A DNA stretch of 50,119 bases from IMG/VR virus record IMGVR_UViG_3300020202_000015, positions 1 through 50,119 of that record; one strand, given 5' to 3'. Source of the stretch: a virus. Under the pieces are notes generated by a model, which searched no databases, had not been told where the DNA came from, and saw nothing but the letters and a program-made list of their open reading frames with translations. Positions 24,469 through 32,920 of this stretch are shown in pieces. How positions within the stretch are numbered: position 1 is the first letter of the stretch; every line of letters starts with the position of its first letter. Made by a program: the position numbers and the translations under genes.

Positions 24469-25622
24469 TGGCCTACGACGTTGCTGGGAACCAGATCCTC
24501 GCTCAGCCGGTTTCGGCCTTTCTACAGGGCCGCGCTATTCGGCAGGCTGAGGAGCAGAACGAACGCAAGACTCGCGCTCTCGTGGCGGCCGAAGCTCGCG
24601 AAGATGAAGCTTTCGAGATGCAGAAGCAGGACCGACAAGCCAAATATGATCAGATCAATGGACAGAAGGCGCTCGCCGGCGCTGAGCAAGTGCTCGCCGT
24701 CCCGAAGGGGCAGCGCAAGGCGTTTGTCGAGAAGAACTTTGCTGAGGTCATCTCGGGCCTTGAGAAGCAAGGCTACGGCACGTGGGATGAGATCGACGAG
24801 GATGAGCTCGAAGAGCTGGCCACCGGTATCAGGGCCCGCGCGATGCGGGACCTGGGAATGTCGCCGGCCAGGCCAGAGGAGTACACCCTCGGCAAGGGTG
24901 AAAAGCGCCTGCGCGGCGACAAGGTGATTGCCGAGAACATTACGCCCGAAGATGATGAATGGACTAAGCCAGAGCCTGCGATGATCGGCGGTAAACAGGT
25001 GATGGCTCAGTACAACAATGCGAAAGGAACGTTTCGCGTCGTTGAGGGCGTATCTCCAATTTCTGGCAAGGACGGTGATGGAGATAAGAGCTTCAACCGC
25101 GCCAACATTCTGCGAGACGAGTACAACGCGCAGGCGAAGGACTTCGTGTCTGTGGAGGCATCCTACAGCACGATCAAGGCGCTCGGAGAGAAGCCGTCGG
25201 CAGCCGGTGATATCGGGCTGCTAACTTCCTATATGCGCATGGTTGACCCTGGCTCAACGGTCCGCGAGGGCGAATTTGCAACAGCCGAGAATGCTGGAGG
25301 CGTGCCAGACAGAGTGCGCTCCAGGTACAACAACCTCTTGCGCGGTGAACGCCTGTCCGATGATCAGCGCAAGGACTTCATTAGCCAAGCGGAGAACATG
25401 TATCAGGCTCGCAGAAATGAGCACGCCAAACTGCGAACGAGGTACAAGGATCTTGCGACTCGCTCAAACGTGGATCCTCTGGATGTGATCGGGGGCGAGG
25501 AAGAGCCGGAAGCGCAACTCAAACCCGTTGAACCAGCGCGTCCGGCCACGCCAGAAGAGGCGATGAAGCTCCCGCCCGGTACGTTATTCTTCACGCCCGA
25601 CGGGCGGCTCAAGGTGCGCTGA
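24468..25622 (+). CDS. Ejection protein 2
   Basis: A 384-residue, very hydrophilic helical protein (AEEQNERKTRALVAAEAREDEA and a long Lys/Glu/Gln-rich region). The opening YDVAGNQILAQPVSAFLQGR is typical of the second internal ejection protein of P22-like phages. ATG 24468 is preferred to GTG 24465. Its end overlaps the next start. Probably forms part of the DNA conduit across the periplasm. Confidence 0.7.
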   Translation: MAYDVAGNQILAQPVSAFLQGRAIRQAEEQNERKTRALVAAEAREDEAFEMQKQDRQAKYDQINGQKALAGAEQVLAVPKGQRKAFVEKNFAEVISGLEKQGYGTWDEIDEDELEELATGIRARAMRDLGMSPARPEEYTLGKGEKRLRGDKVIAENITPEDDEWTKPEPAMIGGKQVMAQYNNAKGTFRVVEGVSPISGKDGDGDKSFNRANILRDEYNAQAKDFVSVEASYSTIKALGEKPSAAGDIGLLTSYMRMVDPGSTVREGEFATAENAGGVPDRVRSRYNNLLRGERLSDDQRKDFISQAENMYQARRNEHAKLRTRYKDLATRSNVDPLDVIGGEEEPEAQLKPVEPARPATPEEAMKLPPGTLFFTPDGRLKVR

Positions 25623-27439
25623 TGCCGGATGCGTGGGATCAGTTCAAGGACGCCGAAACGGTCGGAGATGATCCATGGCAGCAGTTTCAGGATGCCGACT
25701 CACCGAAGCAGCGTGGCACAGGCGAGGAGCTGGGGAGGCAGGTTGGTCTTTCTGCGCGGTACGCTGTTGAAGGTATTCTCTCGTTGCCCGGCGTGCTCGC
25801 GAACGTCCCTGGTTATCTCGCGAACAAAGCACTGGAGTCAGTGGGGAGTGACTACCGATTCCCAGATCAAAACGCGCTCATCTCAGACACGCTGTCGAAG
25901 GCTGGATTACCTGAGCCAGAGAGTCGCACCGAGAGGCTCGTAGGTGATGCCTCGCGTGCGGTTGCCGGGGCTGGCAGCGTGCTGGCTGGAGCTCGTGTCG
26001 CTTCTCCAGCAATCCGGACTGTACTTCAAACGAGACCTGACTTGCAGGCTGCCGCGGCGGTTACGAGTGGTGCCGCGGCAGGAACCGTGAGGGAGGAGGG
26101 CGGCGGCCAAGGAATGCAACTTGCCGCCGGCATAATCGGCGGTGTCGTTGGTGGCGGAGCTCCTTCGGTGGCTGCCGGCACAGCGCGCGGGCTCGGACGT
26201 GCGGCTACCACCATAACTGATTCAGGCCGCAGGGCTCTTGCTGGTCGAGCACTGAACATGGCGGCATCCAATTCGGAGCGCGCACTTCAGAATCTCGAAG
26301 GTGCAACAGAGATTGTTCCTGGATCGGTCCCAACAACTGGTCAAGCAGCGCAAGATGCAGGGCTCGCGTTCTTCGAGAATCGCATGCGAGCCCTCGGGGA
26401 TTCAAGGTTCGGCAATCGCCTGTCGTCGCAGAACGCAGCTCGTCAAACTTTGCTCGACACGGTCGCAGACGGGGGCCTGCCGCCTCGCGTGCAGGAGCTC
26501 ATCGCTACGCGCGAGAAGTTCACTGCCGGGCAGCGCGCTCGAGCCTTTAAGCAAGCGGAAGGGAAGGCCGTCAACACTCAGCGGGTGCTCGACGACATTG
26601 ACTCTCTGCTCGCAGTTCCCGACAACGCCGGAGAATCTGTGCAACGCGCACTCAAGGCGGTCAGAGCGCAGGTCGAAGGCAAAACGGACGCGCGCGCTCT
26701 CTACGCTGTTCGCAAAGAGATCAACCGTATTCTCGAAGGCCGCTACGTCAATGCTGACGAGTCGGTCCTTCAATATGCTGGCGGGCAGCTTGCGTCCGTT
26801 AAGCAGTCCATCGACAACGCGATTGCAGAGATCGCCCCGAGCTGGAAGACGTACTTGCAGCGCTACGCCAAGCTCTCTGAGCCGATTAATCGAGCACAGA
26901 AGATCGGCGAGATCCGGCAGAACACTTCGCTTGCTGCTCCGGATGTCGAGACGGGACGCGATTTCATCTCTCAGCCGAAGTGGCGAAACGTGGTTGCGCG
27001 CAATCGCGAAGAGCTCGCAGAGACGCTGACGCCGGAGCAGATGAAAAAGCTGGACCTGGTGACGGCGGACTTGGACCGAGGCGCTGCTGCGACCAATTCC
27101 TCCAGTATCAAGTTGCCTGGCTCAGATACCGCGGCGAACCTCGTGACGTCTGGGCAGATTTCAGTTGCAAACATCATCGGTCGCACGCTGGGCATCGATG
27201 CAAGCAACCTACCACCTGCTATTCGCACGGCTACGCGTCCGCTTGCTTGGGTCTACAAGCTCAACGACGAGGCTGTTCGAGAACTGATCGTGGACGCAAT
27301 GCTTGACCCGAAGCTAGCAGCGCAACTGATGCGCGAAGGAACTCCTGAGAACGTGCAAGCCTTCGCTGCATCGTTGACAGATCACGCTAAGGCGATTGGC
27401 GTAGGCGCAGCCTCAGGCTCGCAGGATCTGACTCCATAG
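25622..27439 (+). CDS. Ejection protein 3, membrane-spanning
   Basis: A 605-residue protein. The N-terminus repeats a WDQFKDAE/WQQFQDAD motif usual in large ejection proteins. Residues about 110-200 are very Ala/Gly-rich and hydrophobic (AAGIIGGVVGGGAPSVAAGT), suited to membrane insertion; the rest is helical (YAVRKEINRILEGRYVNADE). By position it corresponds to P22 gp16/gp20 and may help carry DNA across the inner membrane. A terminator follows. Confidence 0.75.
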   Translation: MPDAWDQFKDAETVGDDPWQQFQDADSPKQRGTGEELGRQVGLSARYAVEGILSLPGVLANVPGYLANKALESVGSDYRFPDQNALISDTLSKAGLPEPESRTERLVGDASRAVAGAGSVLAGARVASPAIRTVLQTRPDLQAAAAVTSGAAAGTVREEGGGQGMQLAAGIIGGVVGGGAPSVAAGTARGLGRAATTITDSGRRALAGRALNMAASNSERALQNLEGATEIVPGSVPTTGQAAQDAGLAFFENRMRALGDSRFGNRLSSQNAARQTLLDTVADGGLPPRVQELIATREKFTAGQRARAFKQAEGKAVNTQRVLDDIDSLLAVPDNAGESVQRALKAVRAQVEGKTDARALYAVRKEINRILEGRYVNADESVLQYAGGQLASVKQSIDNAIAEIAPSWKTYLQRYAKLSEPINRAQKIGEIRQNTSLAAPDVETGRDFISQPKWRNVVARNREELAETLTPEQMKKLDLVTADLDRGAAATNSSSIKLPGSDTAANLVTSGQISVANIIGRTLGIDASNLPPAIRTATRPLAWVYKLNDEAVRELIVDAMLDPKLAAQLMREGTPENVQAFAASLTDHAKAIGVGAASGSQDLTP

Positions 27440-27464
27440 CGCATCAACTGCTGACTTCCACCAG

Positions 27465-27487
27465 AACCCGCCTAGTGCGGGTTTTTT
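27465..27487 (+). terminator. Intrinsic terminator before tailspike
   Basis: Stem AACCCGC/GCGGGTT with CTAGT loop, merging into a run of six T residues. It ends the ejection gene cluster. Confidence 0.9.
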
Positions 27488-27506
27488 CGTTATAGGGCTC
27501 GACTAA

Positions 27507-29315
27507 ATGGCTTTCCCGGTCATCAACCCGATCTTGCAGTTCTTCGACAACTCGGGCCAAGTGCTGAGTGGTGGGCTTCTGTACACCTATTCACCGGGCA
27601 CGACCACGCCGAAGACGACATACACGGACGAGAACCTTTCGGTTCCCAACTCGAATCCGATCGTTCTGGACTCCGCAGGTCGCTGCACGATCTTTCTAAC
27701 TGATGCCGAGGAGTATAAGTTCGTTCTCCAGACATCTGCCGGTGTCACGCTGAGAACGGTTGACGAGGTCAAGAGTCCCGCCAGCATCACTCAAGCGGTC
27801 GTCGGCGCGGCGCTCTACCCTCGCACGGCGGAGGAGATTGCCGCAGGGATAACGCCCACCAACTACTACTATCAGACGGGGCATGTGTATCGATACGGGA
27901 CGAACTCCACGCCCGGAACGACCGACATGTCGACGCCTTTGCAGCGTGCGATCGACAGCATTCCTGCCGGTGGGACGGTTTACCTTCCCGCTGCACTGCT
28001 GAGCATCGGGTCGACCAATATCACGATTACGAAGTCGCTCACGATTCAGGGTGAGGGCGGGCGCGAGAACTTCGACAATTCCTGGGACAACGGCGGCGGC
28101 TCGCGCATCCATTACAAGGGGCTGACTGGCGACGCTATCTCCATCTCTCCACCGAACTCGACGAACAGCCGAATCAAGGTGATCCTGCGAAACTTCGTTC
28201 TACGTGGCGCCCGTGTGTCTCCAGGCTCCGCGACGTCTGGACGTGGGATTGTCATCGATGGCAGGCAGCTCGGCGGGACCGCTATTCACCTGCACCGCGA
28301 AAACGTCTACGTCGCCGAGGCCAAGGACGAGGGATGGTATATCACCGGTGCCGTGTATGGCGGATCGGCTCTCAATTGGGGCGCCTACGACTGCGGCAAG
28401 AACGGAATCCGAGATCTGACGGCCGGCAGTGATCCCATCGGCGAAGAGGTGTGGGTACAGACCCGCATCTTCGACAACGGCGCTGACGGAACCGGTGATG
28501 AGAAAGCAGGGTTGCGCAGGAATCCAGGCGCTACGAGCAACGTCATGCACGGCCTTTCTTGCTCAAACAACTCTGGACCTGGCGCCATCCTTCAGGGCGG
28601 CAACTTTCAAGGCTCAGGCTGGCAGTTCGAGAGCAACGCTGGAACTAGTCAACTGTACCTCGGCTCTGCCGGTGGTGGCGCTGGGCTCACCAGCCTAGCC
28701 GTTACAGGGATTGCATTCTCCCCCGGAAGTTCATACACGGGAGATCTCATCAACATCACGAGCGATGCCAGTAACGTAAAGATCATCGGCGTCTACTTCG
28801 GCGATACGCTCGGCGGCGGTGGGAACGATGTGCGTTGTGCCGGCAGTAGCTGTTCCATCGCTGGCATCACCGGAACGCACACGTTCACCCACACCACGAC
28901 GGCGACAGATGCATTCTACGAGGGCGTGACCCCGCATTCATTCACGCCATCGCTGAGGTTCGGCGGGGCGACGACCGGCATCACGTACACGACGCAGGTC
29001 GGCCGCTATCTCAAAGTCGGCAATGCGATCGACTTCACGATCTATATCGTTCTGAGCGCGAAAGGTTCAGCGACTGGAGCCGCGGTCATCGAGGGCTTGC
29101 CGATCGCGTCGGCCAATATCACCAACCTGATTCATTCCGTCTCGGTCACCGGTGACACGCTTGTTAACACCGTAGACGTATTGGCCGGCAGAGTGCTGCC
29201 GAACAGCACAGGTATCTTGTTGTATCGATACTTCGATGGATCGTTAACGGCGCTGGCGGATACTGACTTTAACAACACTTCGTCGCTGTCAATCTCCGGC
29301 CGAATCTTTGTTTGA
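27507..29315 (+). CDS. Tailspike with pectate-lyase-like beta helix
   Basis: A 602-residue receptor-binding protein. Residues 1-90 (FPVINPILQFFDNSGQVLSG, then LLYTYSPGTTTPKTTYTDEN) form the virion-attachment domain common to podophage fibres. From about residue 150 the text is a right-handed beta helix (LQRAIDSIPAGGTVYLPAAL, then TITKSLTIQGEGG), and the last 110 residues are a separate beta domain. It likely binds or cleaves host surface polysaccharide. The C-terminus overlaps the convergent methyltransferase gene by 27 bp. Confidence 0.8.
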   Translation: MAFPVINPILQFFDNSGQVLSGGLLYTYSPGTTTPKTTYTDENLSVPNSNPIVLDSAGRCTIFLTDAEEYKFVLQTSAGVTLRTVDEVKSPASITQAVVGAALYPRTAEEIAAGITPTNYYYQTGHVYRYGTNSTPGTTDMSTPLQRAIDSIPAGGTVYLPAALLSIGSTNITITKSLTIQGEGGRENFDNSWDNGGGSRIHYKGLTGDAISISPPNSTNSRIKVILRNFVLRGARVSPGSATSGRGIVIDGRQLGGTAIHLHRENVYVAEAKDEGWYITGAVYGGSALNWGAYDCGKNGIRDLTAGSDPIGEEVWVQTRIFDNGADGTGDEKAGLRRNPGATSNVMHGLSCSNNSGPGAILQGGNFQGSGWQFESNAGTSQLYLGSAGGGAGLTSLAVTGIAFSPGSSYTGDLINITSDASNVKIIGVYFGDTLGGGGNDVRCAGSSCSIAGITGTHTFTHTTTATDAFYEGVTPHSFTPSLRFGGATTGITYTTQVGRYLKVGNAIDFTIYIVLSAKGSATGAAVIEGLPIASANITNLIHSVSVTGDTLVNTVDVLAGRVLPNSTGILLYRYFDGSLTALADTDFNNTSSLSISGRIFV

Positions 29316-30047
29316 GATCACGATGTTCGCGCAGCATGGCAGTACGTGTTGCAGCACGCGGGCCTTGCGCAGCACTCGGTAGTACGCGCCGGCTGCGAAC
29401 GATCGCCGGATGATGGAAGGATCGTAGTCCACGCGCACAGCCAGTTGAGCGGTGCGCGCTTGTTGTCTCAGCCGAGAAGGCACGAGCAAGTCCTCAGGTA
29501 CATGGGGTCGCTTGGCGTTGACTCGCTTAAGTGCGATCGGATACAGCCAGCGCTCGCACGTAGGCTCATAGAAGTAGATGCAGACGCCTTCGGACTTGAG
29601 AATGCGCGCGAGCTCAATAAGCGTGCGCTGCTGGTTGCTGAAATGGTGCGCTGACGCAAAGCAGAACGCCATGTCGATGGAATGGTCCGGCTCTCTCGTT
29701 GCATAGCTGTTGCAGGCGTACACCTCATCCGGCGATGCGCCGAAAATCGGCTGCCAACGGTGCACTGACTCAAGCGCGTACTGCGATATGTCGGTCGCGA
29801 TGACGTGTGAGTTCGGGAAGTTGCGCTTCACCAGGCATGAAGCCCAACCGTGCCCGGCTCCGAGCTCGAGTATTCGACCGTTCTTCGGGAAGTAGTTTCG
29901 GTACCTGCCGAGCAGATCAAGGAAGACCTCGGCGTCCTTCACCTTGTTGATGATTGCATCGAGTGATGTTGCGCCTGGACTTTGGTGCTCTGACGTGCGC
30001 CAGAACTCGATCTCGATTCGCTCCCGCTCTTGTTCTGGAAAAATCAT
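29289..30047 (-). CDS. SAM-dependent methyltransferase (cargo gene)
   Basis: A 252-residue class I methyltransferase: RILELGAGHGWASCLVKRNF is motif I, VIATDISQYALESV motif II, and DMAFCFASAHHFSNQQRTLI motif IV. ATG 30047 shares CATG with the divergent lipoprotein start. Transcribed against the late genes, it was probably acquired as a moron and is likely expressed in the lysogen. With the glycosyltransferase at 32917 it could methylate cell-surface sugars and change phage receptors. Substrate is inferred. Confidence 0.8.
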   Translation of the reverse strand: MIFPEQERERIEIEFWRTSEHQSPGATSLDAIINKVKDAEVFLDLLGRYRNYFPKNGRILELGAGHGWASCLVKRNFPNSHVIATDISQYALESVHRWQPIFGASPDEVYACNSYATREPDHSIDMAFCFASAHHFSNQQRTLIELARILKSEGVCIYFYEPTCERWLYPIALKRVNAKRPHVPEDLLVPSRLRQQARTAQLAVRVDYDPSIIRRSFAAGAYYRVLRKARVLQHVLPCCANIVISNKDSAGD

Positions 30048-30258
30048 GCGCCTAAACCTAGCACACGCAGCCCTGCTGCTGCTATTGGCCGGGTGTGTCC
30101 GTCCGTGGGACATCCAGCCAGAGATCAAGCCACAAAAGCTCATCGCCTTCTGTGAAGGAACCGCCAGTCGCATCAAGACGCGCTGCGATCGCGTGACCTA
30201 TCAGACGGACGACCAAGTGCGCCAGGTGATCCGCGAACTCGAGAGGGCCGGGCTGTGA
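30046..30258 (+). CDS. Small lipoprotein
   Basis: A 70-residue prolipoprotein: hydrophobic signal ending in the lipobox LLAGC (Cys17), then a short periplasmic domain with two further cysteines (FCEG; TRCDRV). It opens the lysis cassette, four bases overlapping the holin gene. It could be an outer-membrane spanin subunit, but no inner-membrane partner is obvious, so this stays tentative. Confidence 0.7.
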   Translation: MRLNLAHAALLLLLAGCVRPWDIQPEIKPQKLIAFCEGTASRIKTRCDRVTYQTDDQVRQVIRELERAGL

Positions 30259-30467
30259 TCGAGCGCGATATCGGGCGGCATGACGAGGCGATTGAGACTC
30301 TGAAAAACGAGGTCAGCGCCTTGCGCACTGATATCGCAGAGATCAAGTCCATTCTGGCTAGCGCGAGGGGAGGCTGGAGAACGCTCTTGGCAGTTGGCGG
30401 GATCGCTGGCGCAGTCGGCGCAGCGATCTTTAAGTTCATCGGAACTGTGAAGGGCGGCGGGTTGTGA
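30255..30467 (+). CDS. Holin-like membrane protein
   Basis: A 70-residue protein with an N-terminal coiled coil (EAIETLKNEVSALRTDIAEI) and one C-terminal transmembrane span (RTLLAVGGIAGAVGAAIFKF), the XhlA-like layout of class III holin-type proteins. It stands directly before the endolysin gene, GTG start, overlapping at both ends. It would form the inner membrane lesion that releases the endolysin. Confidence 0.75.
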   Translation: MIERDIGRHDEAIETLKNEVSALRTDIAEIKSILASARGGWRTLLAVGGIAGAVGAAIFKFIGTVKGGGL

Positions 30468-30949
30468 GCGACTACGGTTTGGACGTTGCCCAGCTTCGGC
30501 TGAACGTCATCCGGCCGGTTCTTGTTCGGTTAGACCTTCACACCCCTGCCGCCGAAAACCTCGTCCTCGGGACCGCTCTGCATGAGAGCCATGCGCGGTA
30601 TATCAGGCAGATCAAGGGCCCGGCGATGGGGATCTACCAGATGGAGCCTGGCACCCATTACGACCTGCACCACAACTTTCTGCGGTTCAACACGCCGTTG
30701 AAGATCCGCGTCAACCAGTACGCAGGCTTCTTCAGTGGCGACATGCCCGATCCGGCCGAGCTCATCGGGAACCTGTACTACGCGACGGCGATGTGTCGCA
30801 TCCACTACCGCAGGCTTAAGGCTCCGCTGCCCACGAACGAGCCGTATGCGCTCGCTCAGTACTGGAAGGACTTCTACAACACGAGACTCGGCAAGGGAAC
30901 CGTCGAGCAGGCTTTGCCACACTTCACGAGGGCTTTCGCGAATGAGTAA
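30464..30949 (+). CDS. Endolysin, lysozyme/transglycosylase-like
   Basis: A 161-residue protein without signal peptide. LGTALHESHARYIRQIKGPA carries the probable catalytic Glu, followed by MGIYQMEPGTHYDL, as in the GPAxGxxQ-E block of goose-type and phage transglycosylase domains; the end (LAQYWKDFYNT) matches helices of the family. It cleaves peptidoglycan after holin opening. Overlaps the holin stop (GTGA). Confidence 0.75.
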   Translation: MSDYGLDVAQLRLNVIRPVLVRLDLHTPAAENLVLGTALHESHARYIRQIKGPAMGIYQMEPGTHYDLHHNFLRFNTPLKIRVNQYAGFFSGDMPDPAELIGNLYYATAMCRIHYRRLKAPLPTNEPYALAQYWKDFYNTRLGKGTVEQALPHFTRAFANE

Positions 30950-31361
30950 TTCTGTTGCCATTTGTTTGCTTCTGGTCTCGCTTCTACTCGGCTGCAAGAC
31001 GCTGGAGAAGCATCCCGCGACCTCCAGCATCGTCATTCAGGCGGTCACGCTCAAGGTCATCGAGGAAAGCGACGACCGGGCGGCTCAGGCCCGCAAGATC
31101 ATCGCTGCCGCGGAGGACGCCCGAGCATTGCTCGACTTCGAGGGCGTCAGTGTCGAGTCGTTGGTCGCTAGGGTGAGGGAGCGCATCGCTGCGTCTGACG
31201 CCGAGCTCTCCGAGAAAGTCGCCCTGAACGGCCTACTGACGGCGCTAGAGGCCGAAGTGCGCGGTCGCATCGATGCGGGAACGCTCGACCCGGCCGAGAA
31301 GCAGACGATCAATCGCGTCCTTTCGCTCGTCATCACTGCCGCACAGGCGTACGCCGGCTAA
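30942..31361 (+). CDS. Lipoprotein of the lysis region
   Basis: A 139-residue prolipoprotein: signal with lipobox LLLGC (Cys17), then a charged helical domain (QARKIIAAAEDARALLDFEG, then VRERIAASDAELSEKVALNG). It overlaps the endolysin stop by eight bases. A lipoprotein just after holin and endolysin suggests a role in outer-membrane disruption. It lacks the proline-rich stretch of Rz1 and is longer, so a spanin is only one option. Confidence 0.65.
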   Translation: MSNSVAICLLLVSLLLGCKTLEKHPATSSIVIQAVTLKVIEESDDRAAQARKIIAAAEDARALLDFEGVSVESLVARVRERIAASDAELSEKVALNGLLTALEAEVRGRIDAGTLDPAEKQTINRVLSLVITAAQAYAG

Positions 31362-31696
31362 TGTTCCTGACTCCGCTCGATCTCCGGGCAGACAAGCCTG
31401 GTCATTGGGTATTGCTTCGAGAGTTGATCTGGGACGACGGCGTGCGCATCGTAGTTCCGGCTGGGTTCGTCACCGACCTAGCGAGCATCCCGAGAGCCTT
31501 TCGCTGGCTGCTCCAGCAGAACGGGGCTTCTCGTAAGGCAGCCGTTCTTCACGACTTCCTGTATCGAACGCATCGCATGACCCGGAAGGATTCTGATGCC
31601 ATGTTCAAGAAGGCTCTCGCGGCGGAAGGTGTGAATCCCGTAGGTGGCTGGCTCTACTGGGCCGGCGTTCGAGTTGGCGGCTGGATGGCGTTCTGA
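31361..31696 (+). CDS. DUF1353 family protein
   Basis: A 111-residue protein with the DUF1353 hallmarks: VPAGFVTDLASIPRAFRWLL, AAVLHDFLYRTHRMTRKDSD and a hydrophobic end (WLYWAGVRVGGWMAF). The conserved His-Asp and Thr-Asp pairs suggest a metal site and possible peptidoglycan-related hydrolase action, but the family has no proven function. Common beside phage lysis genes. Confidence 0.85.
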   Translation: MFLTPLDLRADKPGHWVLLRELIWDDGVRIVVPAGFVTDLASIPRAFRWLLQQNGASRKAAVLHDFLYRTHRMTRKDSDAMFKKALAAEGVNPVGGWLYWAGVRVGGWMAF

Positions 31697-32004
31697 TGAA
31701 GAGGGTGCCGAAGCAGTTCTCATTGCTCGGCCACACCATCACCGTCCGGATTGTGCCGAAACGAGACTGGGATGCGCTGCTTGATGAATGCGAGGACATG
31801 GAGGAGGGGGATCTGGGCTACTGGATCCCCGCCGATAACCTGATCGTCCTCTTGCGCCAGCCGAAGTCGCAGCTTCTGCACACGTTCTATCACGAGCTGA
31901 TGCACGCAGTTCTGTACTACATGAACAGTGACATGTGGACGGACGAGATCTTTGTCGACAACGCAGCGGGCCTCTTCGCGCAGGCGATGGACACGGCCGA
32001 ATGA
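31696..32004 (+). CDS. Zinc metallopeptidase-like protein (HExxH)
   Basis: A 102-residue mini-protein with HELMH at residues 66-70 (FYHELMHAVLYYMNSD) and Glu84 as likely third zinc ligand, the gluzincin-type pattern of ImmA/IrrE- and SprT-like domains. It has no DNA-binding part. Start and stop overlap neighbours. Target unknown; similar small proteins recur beside DUF1353 genes. Confidence 0.75.
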   Translation: MKRVPKQFSLLGHTITVRIVPKRDWDALLDECEDMEEGDLGYWIPADNLIVLLRQPKSQLLHTFYHELMHAVLYYMNSDMWTDEIFVDNAAGLFAQAMDTAE

Positions 32005-32765
32005 CGCGGCACCTGGTCATACCAGACACGCAGATCAGACCGGGAGTCGATACAAAACACATTGATTGGGCAGCGCAGGCGATTGTCGAGTACCTGCCGG
32101 AGGTCATCGTGATCCTCGGCGACTGGTGGGACTTCCACAGTCTCAACGGGCACGAGGAGAAGGGATCAGCTGAGATGGAGAACAGCCGCTACAAGGATGA
32201 CCTAGACGTCGGCAACGAGGCTTTCAGGCGGCTTTGTGCTCCGATGAATGCGGAGATCCTGCGCCGACGCACGTCGCATAAGAAGCGCTGGGAGCCTCGC
32301 AAGGTCTTCGTCGACGGCAACCACGAGTACCGCGCAGATCGCGTCGCCAAGAACGACCCGAAGTGGCAAGGCATCATCGGCAGCCACAACTGCGAGACGC
32401 TGGACTTCGAGCGGCATCCGTTCTTGGAGGTCGTGGTGATCGACGGGATTCGCTACTCGCACTACTTCTCCAACGTCAACTCATCCAAGCCGATCGGTGG
32501 CTCGATCGACAACAGGCTCAACCGCATCGGCGAATCGTTTATCCAGGGGCATGAGCAGGGCTTCCTGTACGGCAACCGAACGTTCCCGACCGGTCGTGTG
32601 AAGCATGGCCTGGTGGCGGGCTCCTTCTACACGCATGACGAAGGCTATAAAGGCCGCCAGGGAAATGGGCACTGGCGAGGAATCATCGTGCTGAACGAAG
32701 TCAACGATGGAGCCTATGACGTCATGCCGCTATCAATGTCGTACCTCGCAAGGAAGTTCGGTTAA
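32001..32765 (+). CDS. Calcineurin-like metallophosphoesterase
   Basis: A 254-residue phosphoesterase with the expected metal motifs: Asp9 (VIPDTQ), GDWWDFH (residues 40-46), GNHEYRADR (from 106), and later histidines (SHYFSN; KHGLVAGSF). It could act on nucleotides or DNA ends. ATG 32001 overlaps the metallopeptidase stop; the in-frame region upstream is a shadow. Confidence 0.85.
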   Translation: MTRHLVIPDTQIRPGVDTKHIDWAAQAIVEYLPEVIVILGDWWDFHSLNGHEEKGSAEMENSRYKDDLDVGNEAFRRLCAPMNAEILRRRTSHKKRWEPRKVFVDGNHEYRADRVAKNDPKWQGIIGSHNCETLDFERHPFLEVVVIDGIRYSHYFSNVNSSKPIGGSIDNRLNRIGESFIQGHEQGFLYGNRTFPTGRVKHGLVAGSFYTHDEGYKGRQGNGHWRGIIVLNEVNDGAYDVMPLSMSYLARKFG

Positions 32766-32920
32766 TGGACATCGACGCCCTCAAGCTCTATTACGAGTGG
32801 GCTCGACAGCTACCTACGGACGGCCAGAAAGCCGACGCTGCGCTAGAGCTTTGTCACCAGCTCATCCTCGAGCTTGCAAACCACGTATACGACTACCATC
32901 GGACTCCGCCCGAATCTTAG
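32765..32920 (+). CDS. Hypothetical protein, 51 aa
   Basis: ATG 32765 shares a base with the previous TAA. A helical acidic product (LKLYYEWARQLPTDGQKADA, then LELANHVYDYHR). It is the last gene of the rightward late operon and ends four bases inside the convergent glycosyltransferase gene. Function unknown. Confidence 0.6.
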   Translation: MDIDALKLYYEWARQLPTDGQKADAALELCHQLILELANHVYDYHRTPPES

